A stretch of DNA of 17,343 bases from SFTJ01 sp045613305 (GTDB lineage Bacteria; Bacteroidota; Bacteroidia; Bacteroidales; Muribaculaceae), in the NCBI GenBank assembly GCA_045613305.1, contig JAZLAU010000002.1, positions 1 to 17,343 of the forward strand, in the 5' to 3' direction. A program made the position numbers and the translations under genes. The notes beneath the pieces were generated by a model, which did not search any database, had not been told where the DNA came from, and worked only from the letters and a program-made list of their open reading frames with translations. The first letter of the stretch is position 1. Every line of letters begins with the position of its first letter. Positions 1-8,395 of the stretch are shown piece by piece.

Positions 1-1
1 A

Positions 2-1105
2 AGCGCCAAGACCTTTGCATACAGCCTTATAAAGTCGGTTGACGCCTACGCCGCCCAAAAAGGGCAAGAAAACTGGATGGTGTCGCCACTTAGCGCATCG
101 CACGTGCTTGGCATGATGGCCAACGGCGCGCAGGGCGAAACACTCACCGAACTCTGCGACCTGCTCGCTATAGAGCCAAGCCAGGTGGCCGACATGAACA
201 GCTACTACAAGAACCTCACCGAGCAGCTCTACAAGGCCGATAACACCAGCAAGCTGAATATAGCAAGCGCTCTGTTTGTTGACGACGAATTCCCCATAAA
301 AACCGACTTTGTCACAGTGTGCAACGACTGGTATCAGGCAAAGGCGCAGAACCTCGACTTCGACAATCCGGCTGCTGTAAATACTGTGAACCAGTGGTTT
401 GAAAAGCAGACAAACGGCATCATCAAGAATATGCTTAAGCCAACAAATGACAAAAGATGCTATGTTATAGCCAATGCTCTGTATTTTAACGGAATTTGGT
501 CTTGGCCTGGTGGATTTAGCTCCGAATCAACAGAGGAATTCCTTAACGACTATCCAAGCAAGGCAAACGCGACAGAAACATCTTTAATGTTTAAAGAAGC
601 TTTTGTAAAATATTCTCAAGCAGACAACTTTGAGGCGTGCGAAATACCTTACGGCAACGGCGCGTTCACAATGGTGATTATGCTGCCTATTGAAAAGTCG
701 CTTGATGAATGCTTGGTTAATCTCACCCAAGAATCGTTTGATACGTTACTTAAAAATTTTGAAAGTCATATGCTAAAAATACAGCTCCCAAAATGGGAAA
801 TGTGCAACGAGATAGATTTTGACAAATTGCTTCCAAACGTAGGATATAAAAACATTCTTGGCCCGTATCCAAACTATATGTCAATATCCGACAAGAAAAC
901 GGGAGTAACGATGAGCCAAAAGAACTATATTAAAGTCGACATGAAGGGCACAGAAATTGCATCGGGCACTAAAGCAGAAGGTATTTTAAAGGACCCTATG
1001 CCAGAAAAGGGATACCTTTTCAACGCCAACCACCCATTCTTGTATCTTGTTCGTGAAACAAGCACCGGCGCAATTCTCCTAATTGGCAAAATAGGAAAAC
1101 TATAA
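2..1105 (+). CDS. Serpin family protease inhibitor (5'-truncated by window edge)
   Basis: This is a serine/cysteine protease inhibitor of the serpin fold. The reading frame is open from base 2, and residues before the first ATG (77) already match serpin helix A and strand 6B (TFAYSLIKS, NWMVSPLSASHVLGMMANGAQG). The true start, and any signal peptide or lipobox, therefore lies upstream of the window. About 367 residues are visible, close to the full serpin core. The C-terminal serpin signature FNANHPFLYLV fits the PROSITE pattern. The reactive-centre hinge KGTEIASG (about 944-967) has P15 Gly, P14 Thr and small residues nearby, as expected of inhibitory serpins. Counting from the hinge puts P1 near Lys (codon 989-991), which would suit trypsin-like proteases; this is an inference. 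GC is near 60% in the first part and 30-40% from about base 420. The gene ends at a shared terminator. Confidence 0.93.
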   Translation, partial: SAKTFAYSLIKSVDAYAAQKGQENWMVSPLSASHVLGMMANGAQGETLTELCDLLAIEPSQVADMNSYYKNLTEQLYKADNTSKLNIASALFVDDEFPIKTDFVTVCNDWYQAKAQNLDFDNPAAVNTVNQWFEKQTNGIIKNMLKPTNDKRCYVIANALYFNGIWSWPGGFSSESTEEFLNDYPSKANATETSLMFKEAFVKYSQADNFEACEIPYGNGAFTMVIMLPIEKSLDECLVNLTQESFDTLLKNFESHMLKIQLPKWEMCNEIDFDKLLPNVGYKNILGPYPNYMSISDKKTGVTMSQKNYIKVDMKGTEIASGTKAEGILKDPMPEKGYLFNANHPFLYLVRETSTGAILLIGKIGKL

Positions 1106-1128
1106 AATCAGTAGTGAGGTATAAATAA

Positions 1129-1167
1129 AAAAATTCGATGGCATCACACAAATGCCATCGAATTTTT
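1129..1167. terminator. Bidirectional intrinsic terminator
   Basis: A 16-bp perfect stem (1129-1144 with 1152-1167) encloses a 7-nt loop. It has an A-rich left flank and a T-rich right flank, so it can end transcription on both strands. It sits between the convergent serpin (stop at 1105) and Na/Pi transporter (stop at 1198) genes. Confidence 0.9.
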
Positions 1168-1197
1168 ATTTATTTGATAATATCAAACGAGGTTTGG

Positions 1198-2949
1198 TTA
1201 GTTATGGCTAACAGTAGGAGAAAGCACACTTGGGTCGGCATATTGACTTTCAACACCTTCAATCACATTGACGATGTAATCGCCAATACGTTCAGATTCG
1301 CTGATGATGTCCATGAAGAAAATACCTGATTGGTATTCATACTTCTTGGTGTTGATGTTTTCAACATTTTCGGTGCGAAGCAAGTTGCGGTAGTTGTTGA
1401 TTTCTATTTCCTTATTCATGTTAGGAGTTAGGTCGTTGCCGCTAACGTGCTCCATATTTGTAAGAACGCCAATCATGTCGGTCAATGCTTCCGACACAAG
1501 TTTCATCATATTGTCGATGTTTTGATATTGTTCTTCCACGAAGTGCACACGAGCTTCTTCCTTACGGATGAGAGTTTTCGCTATGTTAAGGCAACTATCG
1601 GCTATGCTTTCGATTTCGGAGATGATGTTAAGCATTGCCGAAACGCGAAGTTTGCCCTCAAAACTCAAACGACCGTCGACCACCTTGTTGAGGTACTTGG
1701 CGATTTCAATTTCCATGCGGTCGCTGATTTCTTCATACTTGCCAATGCGGCTGTGAAGTTTGTTGAACTCCACAGTGCCAAGTTTGGTGTGAACAAGGTC
1801 TATAACCATGCCATACATGCGTTGCACGCGTTCGGCATATACCACGATTTCGCGTTGCGCTTGCATGATGTTGAGTTCCGACGCATTTAGCAATCCCGAT
1901 GAGATGTATTTCAATTGGAATTCTTCAGAATTATCCTTGTTGCGGTTACGAATTAGATAGTTGCAAATCTTCACATAGGTGTGAGTGAACCAAATCATCA
2001 CCGAAAGGTTAATGATATTGAACACGGTGTGGAAAATCGACAAACCAAACGATACCGACACTGCCATTTCAGCACCTTGAGCAGTGGCAGGATTGCCTTG
2101 ACCGAGTGTTTCGGTAATCCAAACGATAAGTTGCAAGAATGGGAAGAACAGAATCAAAGTCCAACCAGTGCCGAAAATGTTGAACAAGAGGTGTCCGAGA
2201 GCGGCCTTCTTGGCAGTAAGGTTGGCTCCTAATGATGCGATGACAGGAGTGATTGTGGTACCGATGTTGCTACCGAGCACCATTGCGCAACTCATGTCGA
2301 AACCTATCCAGCCCTTGGCAGCCATAACGAGGATAATGGCAAATGCGGCCGACGACGATTGGATAATCATGGTGATTACCATACCCACAAACACAAACAG
2401 CAACACCGATGCAAAGCCGTGATTAGAGTAATTGGCAAGGAAGCCAAGAGTTTCGGCATCGAGTTCTGGCACATTGGCGCTTATCATGCCCAAACCCATA
2501 AACAGGAAGGCAAAACCAATTACAAATTCGCCTATCGATTTGTATTTACTGTTGTTGGCAAACAAGAAAAGTATCGACAGCGCAATCAAAGGCACAGCAA
2601 ATGCCTCGATGTTGACCTTTACGCCGAAGATGGTGATAATCCATGCAGTCATTGTGGTACCCACGTTGGCACCCATGATTACTGCCATTGATTGTTCGAG
2701 CGACATTAAGCCAGCGTTGACGAAACTCACAACCATCACGGTTGAGGCCGATGAACTCTGAATTAATGCGGTGATGAGCACGCCTGTCATTACCCCCGAA
2801 AAGCGGTTGCGTGTCATTGCCGCAAGCACTGCTCGCATGCGATCGCCGGCTATCTTTTGAAGACCTTCCGACATTATCTTCATGCCATAGAGGAACAAGC
2901 CTATCGAACCCAATAGGGTTAGAAAGTCAAGGAATGAATAATTGTTCAT
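1198..2949 (-). CDS. Na/Pi cotransporter family protein with C-terminal PhoU-like domain
   Basis: This 583-residue inner-membrane protein is of the NptA/PNaS type, predicted to couple sodium to inorganic phosphate movement. It shows the inverted-repeat hallmark of the family: two QSSSA motifs (residues 64-68 and 197-201), each followed by a Gly/Asn motif (GANVGTT 93-99, GSNIGTT 226-232). Hydrophobic segments fill residues 8-330. From about 345 to 565 the protein is soluble and helical, resembling PhoU, which is common in bacterial members and suggests regulation by phosphate status. The start ATG at 2949 is followed directly by the family-like N-terminus (FLTLLGSIGLFLYGMKIMSEGL). The gene is alone on its strand and is divergent from the nucleoside kinase. 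Direction of transport cannot be read from sequence; some family members are proposed to be exporters. Confidence 0.93.
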   Translation of the reverse strand: MNNYSFLDFLTLLGSIGLFLYGMKIMSEGLQKIAGDRMRAVLAAMTRNRFSGVMTGVLITALIQSSSASTVMVVSFVNAGLMSLEQSMAVIMGANVGTTMTAWIITIFGVKVNIEAFAVPLIALSILFLFANNSKYKSIGEFVIGFAFLFMGLGMISANVPELDAETLGFLANYSNHGFASVLLFVFVGMVITMIIQSSSAAFAIILVMAAKGWIGFDMSCAMVLGSNIGTTITPVIASLGANLTAKKAALGHLLFNIFGTGWTLILFFPFLQLIVWITETLGQGNPATAQGAEMAVSVSFGLSIFHTVFNIINLSVMIWFTHTYVKICNYLIRNRNKDNSEEFQLKYISSGLLNASELNIMQAQREIVVYAERVQRMYGMVIDLVHTKLGTVEFNKLHSRIGKYEEISDRMEIEIAKYLNKVVDGRLSFEGKLRVSAMLNIISEIESIADSCLNIAKTLIRKEEARVHFVEEQYQNIDNMMKLVSEALTDMIGVLTNMEHVSGNDLTPNMNKEIEINNYRNLLRTENVENINTKKYEYQSGIFFMDIISESERIGDYIVNVIEGVESQYADPSVLSPTVSHN

Positions 2950-3063
2950 AATTCTCTTTTATAGTTCGTTGTTTTATTTGTTTGCATTAATATGTCACTT
3001 ATTTGCAAGCCGTTAGAAATATGTTTCTTGAATTTTGGATTATGCGTAGTTATTATGTTTTGA

Positions 3064-3071
3064 CAAAAATA
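3064..3071 (-). promoter_or_regulatory. Possible -7 element for the Na/Pi transporter gene
   Basis: Read on the minus strand this is TATTTTTG, an exact match to the Bacteroides -7 consensus TAnnTTTG, about 115 bp upstream of the start. No TTTG is found at the expected -33 spacing, so the call is weak. Confidence 0.35.
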
Positions 3072-3146
3072 GATAAAATTAGTGGGTTTTCGGTTAGTTT
3101 CGATTACCTTTTTTCAACAATTTTTCATTGTTTTTTGCTGTCAACT

Positions 3147-3178
3147 TTTGGAGTCATCGAATAGAATAGGTAAATTAG
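3147..3178 (+). promoter_or_regulatory. Bacteroidota-type promoter for the nucleoside kinase gene
   Basis: TTTG (3147-3150), a 20-nt spacer, then TAAATTAG (3171-3178), 7 of 8 against TAnnTTTG. The 5' UTR to the ATG at 3227 would be about 45 nt. The rest of the 2950-3226 intergenic region is AT-rich, with no further gene seen. Confidence 0.7.
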
Positions 3179-3226
3179 CATAATTTATTAGCAGAAATCA
3201 TAATTAAAAACTCAAATAAACGCAAG

Positions 3227-4909
3227 ATGATGACAAAAACTCTTGTAGATGTGTTTTGTAAGAACACAGGCAAGCACTTGGCGGTGCCGGGCGGCACAAC
3301 GCTGCTCGAGGCCTATGCTTTGGTGGCTGGTGAAGTGCCGGTGAAGCCAATATGCGCCATAGTGAATAATGAAGTTTGTAGCCTGCATTCACCAATATTT
3401 TCGCCGCAGATGGTGGAGTTTGTCGACTGCACCACCCGCCACGGCGAGCGAGTGTATATGCTGTCGCTTTGCATGATGATGTATAAGGCGGTGCACGATG
3501 TGCTGCCAGGGGCAAGGGTGAGGATGGAATATGGCGTGTCGAACGGCATATATTGTCAGTTGTTTGGCATCGAAAATCCCGATTATGCCGCAATTGCCGC
3601 CCTGCTTAAAGAGCAGATGGGCAAACTTGCTGCTGCCGACATCCCCTTTTTGCCTCACGAAGAGTTAACATGTGATGTGGTAGAAAAACTTAAGGCGCAG
3701 GGCTTGACCGACAAGGCCCAGTTGTTGCAAACCACCCAGAGCCTTTACACCCGATATTTTACCCTCGACAATCTCATCGACATTTATTACAGCGATTTGG
3801 CGGCGTCGACAGCATGCGTTAAGGTGTTTGACATTCATCCCTATAAAGACGGACTTTTGCTCTTGCCGTGCAATGTGAAGCAGCCTGAGGTGCCTTATGT
3901 GGTGCGTAACGAGGAAAAGGTGTTTGCCGCTTACGAAGAATATGAAACGCTCAATCAGATAGTGGGAATAAAGAATGTTGGCGAACTCAACAAGGCCGTT
4001 GAGAATCGTCGCGACATTCGCATGCTCATCACTGTGGCCGAAGCCGTGCACGAACGCAAGTTTGCCACCATAGCAGGCGAAATTGCCAACCGTCGCAAGA
4101 ATGGCGGTGCCAAGGTGGTGCTTTTGGCCGGCCCTTCGTCGTCGGGTAAGACCACTTCGTCGAAGCGCCTGTCGGTGCAGCTGATGGCCAACATGGTGGT
4201 GCCTAAGGTGATTTCGCTCGACAATTATTTCGTTGACCGTGTGAATACTCCGCTCGATGAGAACGGCGAACAAGATTTTGAATCGCTATATTCGCTCGAT
4301 TTAGAGCAGTTTAACACCGACCTCAACCTTCTGCTGCAAGGCAAGGAGGTGGCCATGCCTACCTATAACTTCGAAATGGGCAAGCGCGAATATCGTGGCG
4401 ACACTCTGAAACTCGACGACAATAATGTGCTGCTTTTGGAGGGCATTCACGGTTTGAATCCCGAACTTACGGCTTCAATCCCGGCCGACCAAAAGTTTTT
4501 GATGTTTGCGTCGGCGTTGAGCACCATCAATTTCGACGACCACAACTATCTTTCGCCAAGCGACAACCGATTGCTGCGCCGTTTGATTCGCGACTTTAAG
4601 TATCGCGGCACAAGTGCACAAGAGAGCATTGCGCGCTGGCCAAGTGTGCGCCGTGGCGAGAAAAAGTGGATTGAGCCATTTCAGGAAAACGCCGATGCGG
4701 TGTTTAATTCGTCGCTAATTTTCGAACTCGGTGTGATGCGCAGTTATGGTGAAGAGATATTGCGTAATGTGCCACGCAATGTGCCAGAATATGCCGAAGC
4801 CGCACGATTGCTTAAACTTTTGAGTTTCTTCTCGCCTATATGCGGCTCAAATGTGCCGGGCAATAGCCTCTTGCGCGAGTTTTTGGGCGGTAGCATGTTC
4901 CACTATTAA
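3227..4909 (+). CDS. Nucleoside (uridine-type) kinase with N-terminal TGS and ThrRS-SAD-like region
   Basis: A 560-residue P-loop kinase of the phosphoribulokinase/uridine kinase superfamily, predicted to phosphorylate a nucleoside or similar small molecule in the cytosol. Residues 1-70 form a TGS/ubiquitin-like domain (GKHLAVPGGTTLLEAYALV). Residues 72-150 resemble the threonyl-tRNA synthetase second additional domain (YKAVHDVLPGARVRMEYGVS), but the HxxxH zinc/editing histidines of that domain are not present. The kinase part has a Walker A GPSSSGKTT (302-310), a SLDNYF strand, and the LIRDFKYRG segment seen in uridine kinases. Two adjacent in-frame ATGs (3227, 3230) could each start translation. 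A good promoter lies 45-80 bp upstream. The architecture is widespread in Bacteroidota and Firmicutes, but I cannot name the real substrate. A 176-bp gap separates it from the U32 gene. Confidence 0.85.
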   Translation: MMTKTLVDVFCKNTGKHLAVPGGTTLLEAYALVAGEVPVKPICAIVNNEVCSLHSPIFSPQMVEFVDCTTRHGERVYMLSLCMMMYKAVHDVLPGARVRMEYGVSNGIYCQLFGIENPDYAAIAALLKEQMGKLAAADIPFLPHEELTCDVVEKLKAQGLTDKAQLLQTTQSLYTRYFTLDNLIDIYYSDLAASTACVKVFDIHPYKDGLLLLPCNVKQPEVPYVVRNEEKVFAAYEEYETLNQIVGIKNVGELNKAVENRRDIRMLITVAEAVHERKFATIAGEIANRRKNGGAKVVLLAGPSSSGKTTSSKRLSVQLMANMVVPKVISLDNYFVDRVNTPLDENGEQDFESLYSLDLEQFNTDLNLLLQGKEVAMPTYNFEMGKREYRGDTLKLDDNNVLLLEGIHGLNPELTASIPADQKFLMFASALSTINFDDHNYLSPSDNRLLRRLIRDFKYRGTSAQESIARWPSVRRGEKKWIEPFQENADAVFNSSLIFELGVMRSYGEEILRNVPRNVPEYAEAARLLKLLSFFSPICGSNVPGNSLLREFLGGSMFHY

Positions 4910-4959
4910 CGAGCCGGTGGAGCGAGTTCGAGCAGAAGCCTTCGTTTGTTTTGGCTGCT

Positions 4960-4982
4960 GCGGCAGGCAAGACTTGCGCCGC
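4960..4982 (+). other. GC-rich stem-loop after the kinase gene
   Basis: GCGGC/GCCGC and GCAA/TTGC stack around a GAC loop with a 2-nt AG bulge, 51 nt after the kinase stop. No U-tract follows, so an intrinsic terminator is doubtful; it may protect the mRNA 3' end. Confidence 0.4.
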
Positions 4983-5057
4983 CGCCGAGCATAAAGCGCT
5001 ACCATCAATGAAGATATAATAAACCGCGGTGTGGGTGTTATTGTCAATAAAAAGTAG

Positions 5058-5065
5058 TAACTTTG
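5058..5065 (+). promoter_or_regulatory. -7 element of a promoter for the U32 gene
   Basis: TAACTTTG is an exact TAnnTTTG match 20 bp before the ATG at 5086, implying a short leader. The -33 region (around 5034-5039, GTGTT) is only a weak match. Confidence 0.55.
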
Positions 5066-5085
5066 CCTGCACAAACACAAAATAA

Positions 5086-6360
5086 ATGGAAAGAAAAGAT
5101 TTTGAAATAATGGCGCCCGTAGGCTCCTATGAGTCGCTTGTGGCGGCGCATCAGGGCGGTGCCGATGCCATATATTTCGGCATTGAGGGCTTGAATATGC
5201 GTGCCAAGTCGTCGAACAATTTCACTATCGACGATTTGCATCAAATAGCAGCATGGTGTAAGGAACGCGGCATGAAGAGTTACCTTACGGTGAACACCGT
5301 TGTGTTTGACAACGACATGGAACTGATGCGACGCATCATAAACGCTGCCAAGGAGGCCAATATTTCGGCCATCATAGCCAGTGATATGGCTGCCATACTT
5401 TATGCCCGCGAGATAGGCGTAGAGGTGCACATATCTACTCAAGTGAACGTGTCGAACAGCGAGGCGGTGCGTTTCTATAGCCAGTTTGCCGACGTTATGG
5501 TGCTTGCTCGTGAGGTGAATCTTGAGCAGGTTTATAACATTCATCAAACCATCGTTGGCGACAACATTTGCGGCCCTCACGGCAAGCCGGTGAGAATAGA
5601 GATGTTTTGCCACGGCGCTTTGTGCATGGCTATTTCGGGAAAGTGCTATTTGAGCCTTCACGAAACCGGTGCGAGTGCCAACCGCGGTGCGTGCCGTCAG
5701 ATTTGCCGTCGCAGTTACACTGTGCAAGACCGTGACACCGGCGACCAACTCGACATCGAAAACCAATATATCATGTCGCCTAAGGACCTAAAGACCATTC
5801 ACTTCTTGAACAAGATGATTGATGCCGGAGTGCGTGTGTTTAAAATCGAAGGTCGTGCCCGCGGCCCTGAATATGTTCGCAATGCGGTGAGTTGCTACAA
5901 CGAGGCCATAAATGCTGTTATTGATGGCACTTTCTGCGACGAGAAAATTGCCGAATGGGACGAACGTTTGTCGCAAATTTTCAACCGTGGATTCTGGAAT
6001 GGATATTACTTGGGACAGCGTTTGGGCGAATGGACTTCAAAATATGGCTCGTCGGCTACGCGTGTAAAGGTATATGCCGCTAAGGGTATTCGCTATTTCT
6101 CTAAAATCGGTGTGGCCGAATTCCAAATGGAGAGCGGCGAACTGAAGGTTGGCGACGAGATTATCATCACCGGCCCTACAACCGGAGCGGTGCCTGTGAC
6201 GGTTGATGAAATCAGAGTGGACTTGAAGCCAGTGGAAAAAACCGTGAAAGGCGAGAGATTTTCAATCAAGGTGGCCGATAAGATTCGCCCAAGCGATAAA
6301 CTTTTCCTTTGGAAAGACATTAATGAGGTGAAACTCGGAGAACACCGCGAGATTAAGTAA
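5086..6360 (+). CDS. Peptidase U32 family protein (YegQ/TrhP-like)
   Basis: A 424-residue member of the U32 'collagenase-like peptidase' family. The family name reflects early protease reports, but the studied E. coli members TrhP (YegQ) and RlhA act in RNA hydroxylation; TrhP makes 5-hydroxyuridine in tRNA. The U32 signature matches in full at residues 172-190 (ExFxxGALCxxxxGxCxxS). Four cysteines (C180, C187, C203, C207; the last two in GACRQIC) have the spacing seen in YegQ and are plausible iron-sulfur ligands (inference). The N-terminal part looks like a TIM barrel (IMAPVGSYESLVAAHQGGADAIYFG). Residues about 335-415 form a small beta domain. The protein is cytosolic, with no signal peptide. 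It has its own promoter and a clear terminator. tRNA modification is favoured over proteolysis, but Bacteroidota carry several U32 paralogues, so the exact target is uncertain. Confidence 0.85.
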   Translation: MERKDFEIMAPVGSYESLVAAHQGGADAIYFGIEGLNMRAKSSNNFTIDDLHQIAAWCKERGMKSYLTVNTVVFDNDMELMRRIINAAKEANISAIIASDMAAILYAREIGVEVHISTQVNVSNSEAVRFYSQFADVMVLAREVNLEQVYNIHQTIVGDNICGPHGKPVRIEMFCHGALCMAISGKCYLSLHETGASANRGACRQICRRSYTVQDRDTGDQLDIENQYIMSPKDLKTIHFLNKMIDAGVRVFKIEGRARGPEYVRNAVSCYNEAINAVIDGTFCDEKIAEWDERLSQIFNRGFWNGYYLGQRLGEWTSKYGSSATRVKVYAAKGIRYFSKIGVAEFQMESGELKVGDEIIITGPTTGAVPVTVDEIRVDLKPVEKTVKGERFSIKVADKIRPSDKLFLWKDINEVKLGEHREIK

Positions 6361-6400
6361 GCAACTGTTTGCCCCATTGGGGCGATTATGCATGATAAAA

Positions 6401-6448
6401 AAATGGTCGGGATTGCCAACTTGCAATACCGGCCATTTCGCTTTTTTT
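6401..6448 (+). terminator. Intrinsic terminator of the U32 gene
   Basis: The left arm AAATGG-T-CGG-G-ATTGC pairs with GCAAT-A-CCG-G-CCATTT (one wobble, one mismatch) around loop CAACTT, followed by a run of seven T. A smaller stem GCCCC-ATT-GGGGC precedes it at 6371-6383. Confidence 0.85.
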
Positions 6449-6536
6449 GAGGATTTCGGCTGCTTGAGCCATGGTGTAGAGAAGTGGGCGGAGGTAAGCA
6501 CACAGCAAGCATTCAAAGTCCCTATGAGGTTATATT

Positions 6537-6579
6537 AAAAAATATGCTGAAAGCGATGTCAGATTTCGCTTTCAGCATA
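6537..6579 (-). terminator. Intrinsic terminator of aspA
   Basis: A 14-bp perfect stem (6543-6556 with 6566-6579) encloses a 9-nt loop. On the minus strand it is followed by six T (6542-6537). It lies 45 nt past the aspA stop. Confidence 0.88.
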
Positions 6580-6624
6580 AATTCATAGAGATGACAATCA
6601 AGTTCATCCTAATAAGCCTATTTT

Positions 6625-8049
6625 TTAACGTCTTGGCTTGATGTCGAGTTTCACTGGCTTAATCATGTTTTCAGGGCTGAGGATAGTGTCAAGTTCTTCC
6701 TTAGTCAAAATGCCGTGCTTAAGAACGAGGTCATAAACGCTGCCGCCAGTTTCAAGTGCTTCCTTGGCAATCTTGGTAGAGTTTTTGTAACCGATAACAG
6801 GGTTCAAAGCAGTTACCACGCCAATGCTGTTGTGAACTTCGTTGCGGCACTTTTCTTCGTTGGCAGTAATGCCTTTCACGCAACGCACGCGAAGGGTGTC
6901 GAAACCGTTAATCATCAAATCGATAGATTCGAAGCAGCATTGAGCCATCACAGGTTCCATAGCGTTCAATTCCATTTGAGCAGCATCGCCGGCCATAGTT
7001 ACGCAAAGGTCGTTGCCCATCACCTTGTAGCACACTTGGCTCATCACTTCAGGGATGACAGGGTTAACCTTACCCGGCATGATAGAAGAACCTGGTTGCA
7101 TAGGAGGAAGGTTGAATTCGCCGATACCGCAACGAGGACCGCAAGCCAACAAGCGAAGGTCGTTGCAAATCTTGTTAACCTTCACGGCCAAGCGGCGCAA
7201 TGCTGAAGAGTAGCCCACCATGCACGAAGTGTCGGATGTGGCACCTACCAAGTCGGCCGCGAGTTTGAATTCGAAGCCTGTGATGTCGCACATGGCTTGA
7301 ACGCATTTTTCGGCATAACCAGGCTCAGCGCAAATGCCAGTGCCGATAGCAGTAGCACCCATGTTCACGGTCAAGAAATCGGCCGCTGCCTCATTAAGAT
7401 GCTTAATTTCATCTTCCAAAATGCTTGCAAAACCGTTGAATGTTTGTCCCAAAGTCATAGGCACAGCGTCTTGCAACTGAGTGCGTCCCATCTTTATGAC
7501 ATGAGCAAACTCCTTACCCTTGGCACGGAATGCCGCAATCAAATCTTGCAAATGAGGAAGCAAGTCGAGGTGGCGATAGTATAAACCTACGTGTATGGCA
7601 GTAGGGTAAGCATCGTTGGTCGACTGAGCGCAGTTGACGTGGTCGTTAGGTGAGCAATATTGGTATTCACCGCGTTGGTGTCCCATGATTTCGTGGGCAC
7701 GGTTAGCGATGACTTCATTAGCATTCATGTTGGTAGTAGTGCCTGCTCCGCCTTGAATCATGTCCACAGGGAAGTGTTCGTGGTGCTGACCGTTGATGAT
7801 TTCTTGGCATGCTTGTTCAATGGCCTGCGCTTGAGCGTCGGTCAAAAGTCCAAGAGCGTGGTTGGCACGGGCTGCAGCCATTTTGGTAACTGCCAAACCG
7901 TTGATAAACAATGGATAATTGCAAAGGTGGAAATTACTAATAGGGAAGTTTTCGATACCTCTCAATGTTTGTACACCGTACAATGCACTTGCCGGAATTT
8001 CGCGTGCGCCAATAAGGTCGCTTTCAACGCGAGTCAAATTTTTTTCCAT
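6625..8049 (-). CDS. aspA: Aspartate ammonia-lyase (aspartase)
   Basis: Converts L-aspartate to fumarate and ammonia in the cytosol, feeding the fumarate reductase branch that anaerobic Bacteroidales use for succinate formation. The 474-residue length is close to E. coli AspA (478). The superfamily signature GSSIMPGKVNP is at residues 320-330; the first Ser (321) aligns with the catalytic loop serine known from Bacillus AspB. Other conserved blocks are GAGTTTNMNANEVIANRA and SPNDHVNCAQSTNDAYPTAI. The STNDAYPTA and MELNAMEPVM segments favour aspartase over class II fumarase, whose equivalents read SSNDxFPTA. The gene is a single-gene unit with its own promoter and terminator, and is divergent from argF'. 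No Shine-Dalgarno is seen; the upstream 20 nt are AT-rich, as usual for the phylum. Confidence 0.94.
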   Translation of the reverse strand: MEKNLTRVESDLIGAREIPASALYGVQTLRGIENFPISNFHLCNYPLFINGLAVTKMAAARANHALGLLTDAQAQAIEQACQEIINGQHHEHFPVDMIQGGAGTTTNMNANEVIANRAHEIMGHQRGEYQYCSPNDHVNCAQSTNDAYPTAIHVGLYYRHLDLLPHLQDLIAAFRAKGKEFAHVIKMGRTQLQDAVPMTLGQTFNGFASILEDEIKHLNEAAADFLTVNMGATAIGTGICAEPGYAEKCVQAMCDITGFEFKLAADLVGATSDTSCMVGYSSALRRLAVKVNKICNDLRLLACGPRCGIGEFNLPPMQPGSSIMPGKVNPVIPEVMSQVCYKVMGNDLCVTMAGDAAQMELNAMEPVMAQCCFESIDLMINGFDTLRVRCVKGITANEEKCRNEVHNSIGVVTALNPVIGYKNSTKIAKEALETGGSVYDLVLKHGILTKEELDTILSPENMIKPVKLDIKPRR

Positions 8050-8111
8050 GATAATAAAAAGATATGTTGCTTATAATTATGTTCAAATCAGTTTCATACA
8101 AATTGGAACCA

Positions 8112-8142
8112 CGAAATTACTATATATCTTTTTGTTGTCAAA
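8112..8142 (-). promoter_or_regulatory. Bacteroidota-type promoter for aspA
   Basis: On the minus strand: TTTG (8142-8139), a 19-nt spacer, then TAATTTCG (8119-8112), 7 of 8 against TAnnTTTG. This predicts a leader of about 55 nt before the ATG at 8049. Confidence 0.65.
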
Positions 8143-8317
8143 ATCAAATCGAGCTTAAATTTCTTTTTAGGGATAATTTCGGTTGAGCCTAACGCTTATT
8201 ATTTTAACTCGATGGCCTAATTAGTGCAATATTGGGTTAATGAATGTTGCATTGTTGTGACGCGGCTGTGCATTTAATGGCAAATATGACCTAAATCGCC
8301 ACAAATTTACTGTGTGA

Positions 8318-8350
8318 TTTGCAGTTATATGAAATTATTTTGTAATTTAG
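8318..8350 (+). promoter_or_regulatory. Bacteroidota-type promoter for argF'
   Basis: TTTG (8318-8321), a 21-nt spacer, then TAATTTAG (8343-8350), 7 of 8 against TAnnTTTG, 45 nt before the ATG at 8396. The stretch 8143-8317 between the two divergent promoters holds no recognisable gene. Confidence 0.65.
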
Positions 8351-8395
8351 TAAATTCAAAACTTATGCACTGACGATTAAAACAAAAAAACAGAT

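Noticed and set aside
1138..1329. 63-codon plus-strand frame after the serpin
   Set aside because: It starts inside the bidirectional terminator stem and runs antisense to the Na/Pi transporter gene.
3665..4273. Long open frame of 202 codons on the minus strand opposite the nucleoside kinase
   Set aside because: It is a shadow of the kinase codon pattern; the His/Leu/Arg-rich translation has no recognisable domain and no promoter.
5044..5766. 240-codon minus-strand open frame opposite the U32 gene
   Set aside because: Antisense shadow; the plus-strand U32 gene has full family motifs.
6715..7206. 163-codon plus-strand open frame opposite aspA
   Set aside because: Shadow of the aspA gene; low-complexity translation.
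6625..8049. Class II fumarase instead of aspartase
   Set aside because: Substrate-region blocks (STNDAYPTA, MELNAMEPVM) fit aspartase better than the fumarase SSNDxFPTA form.
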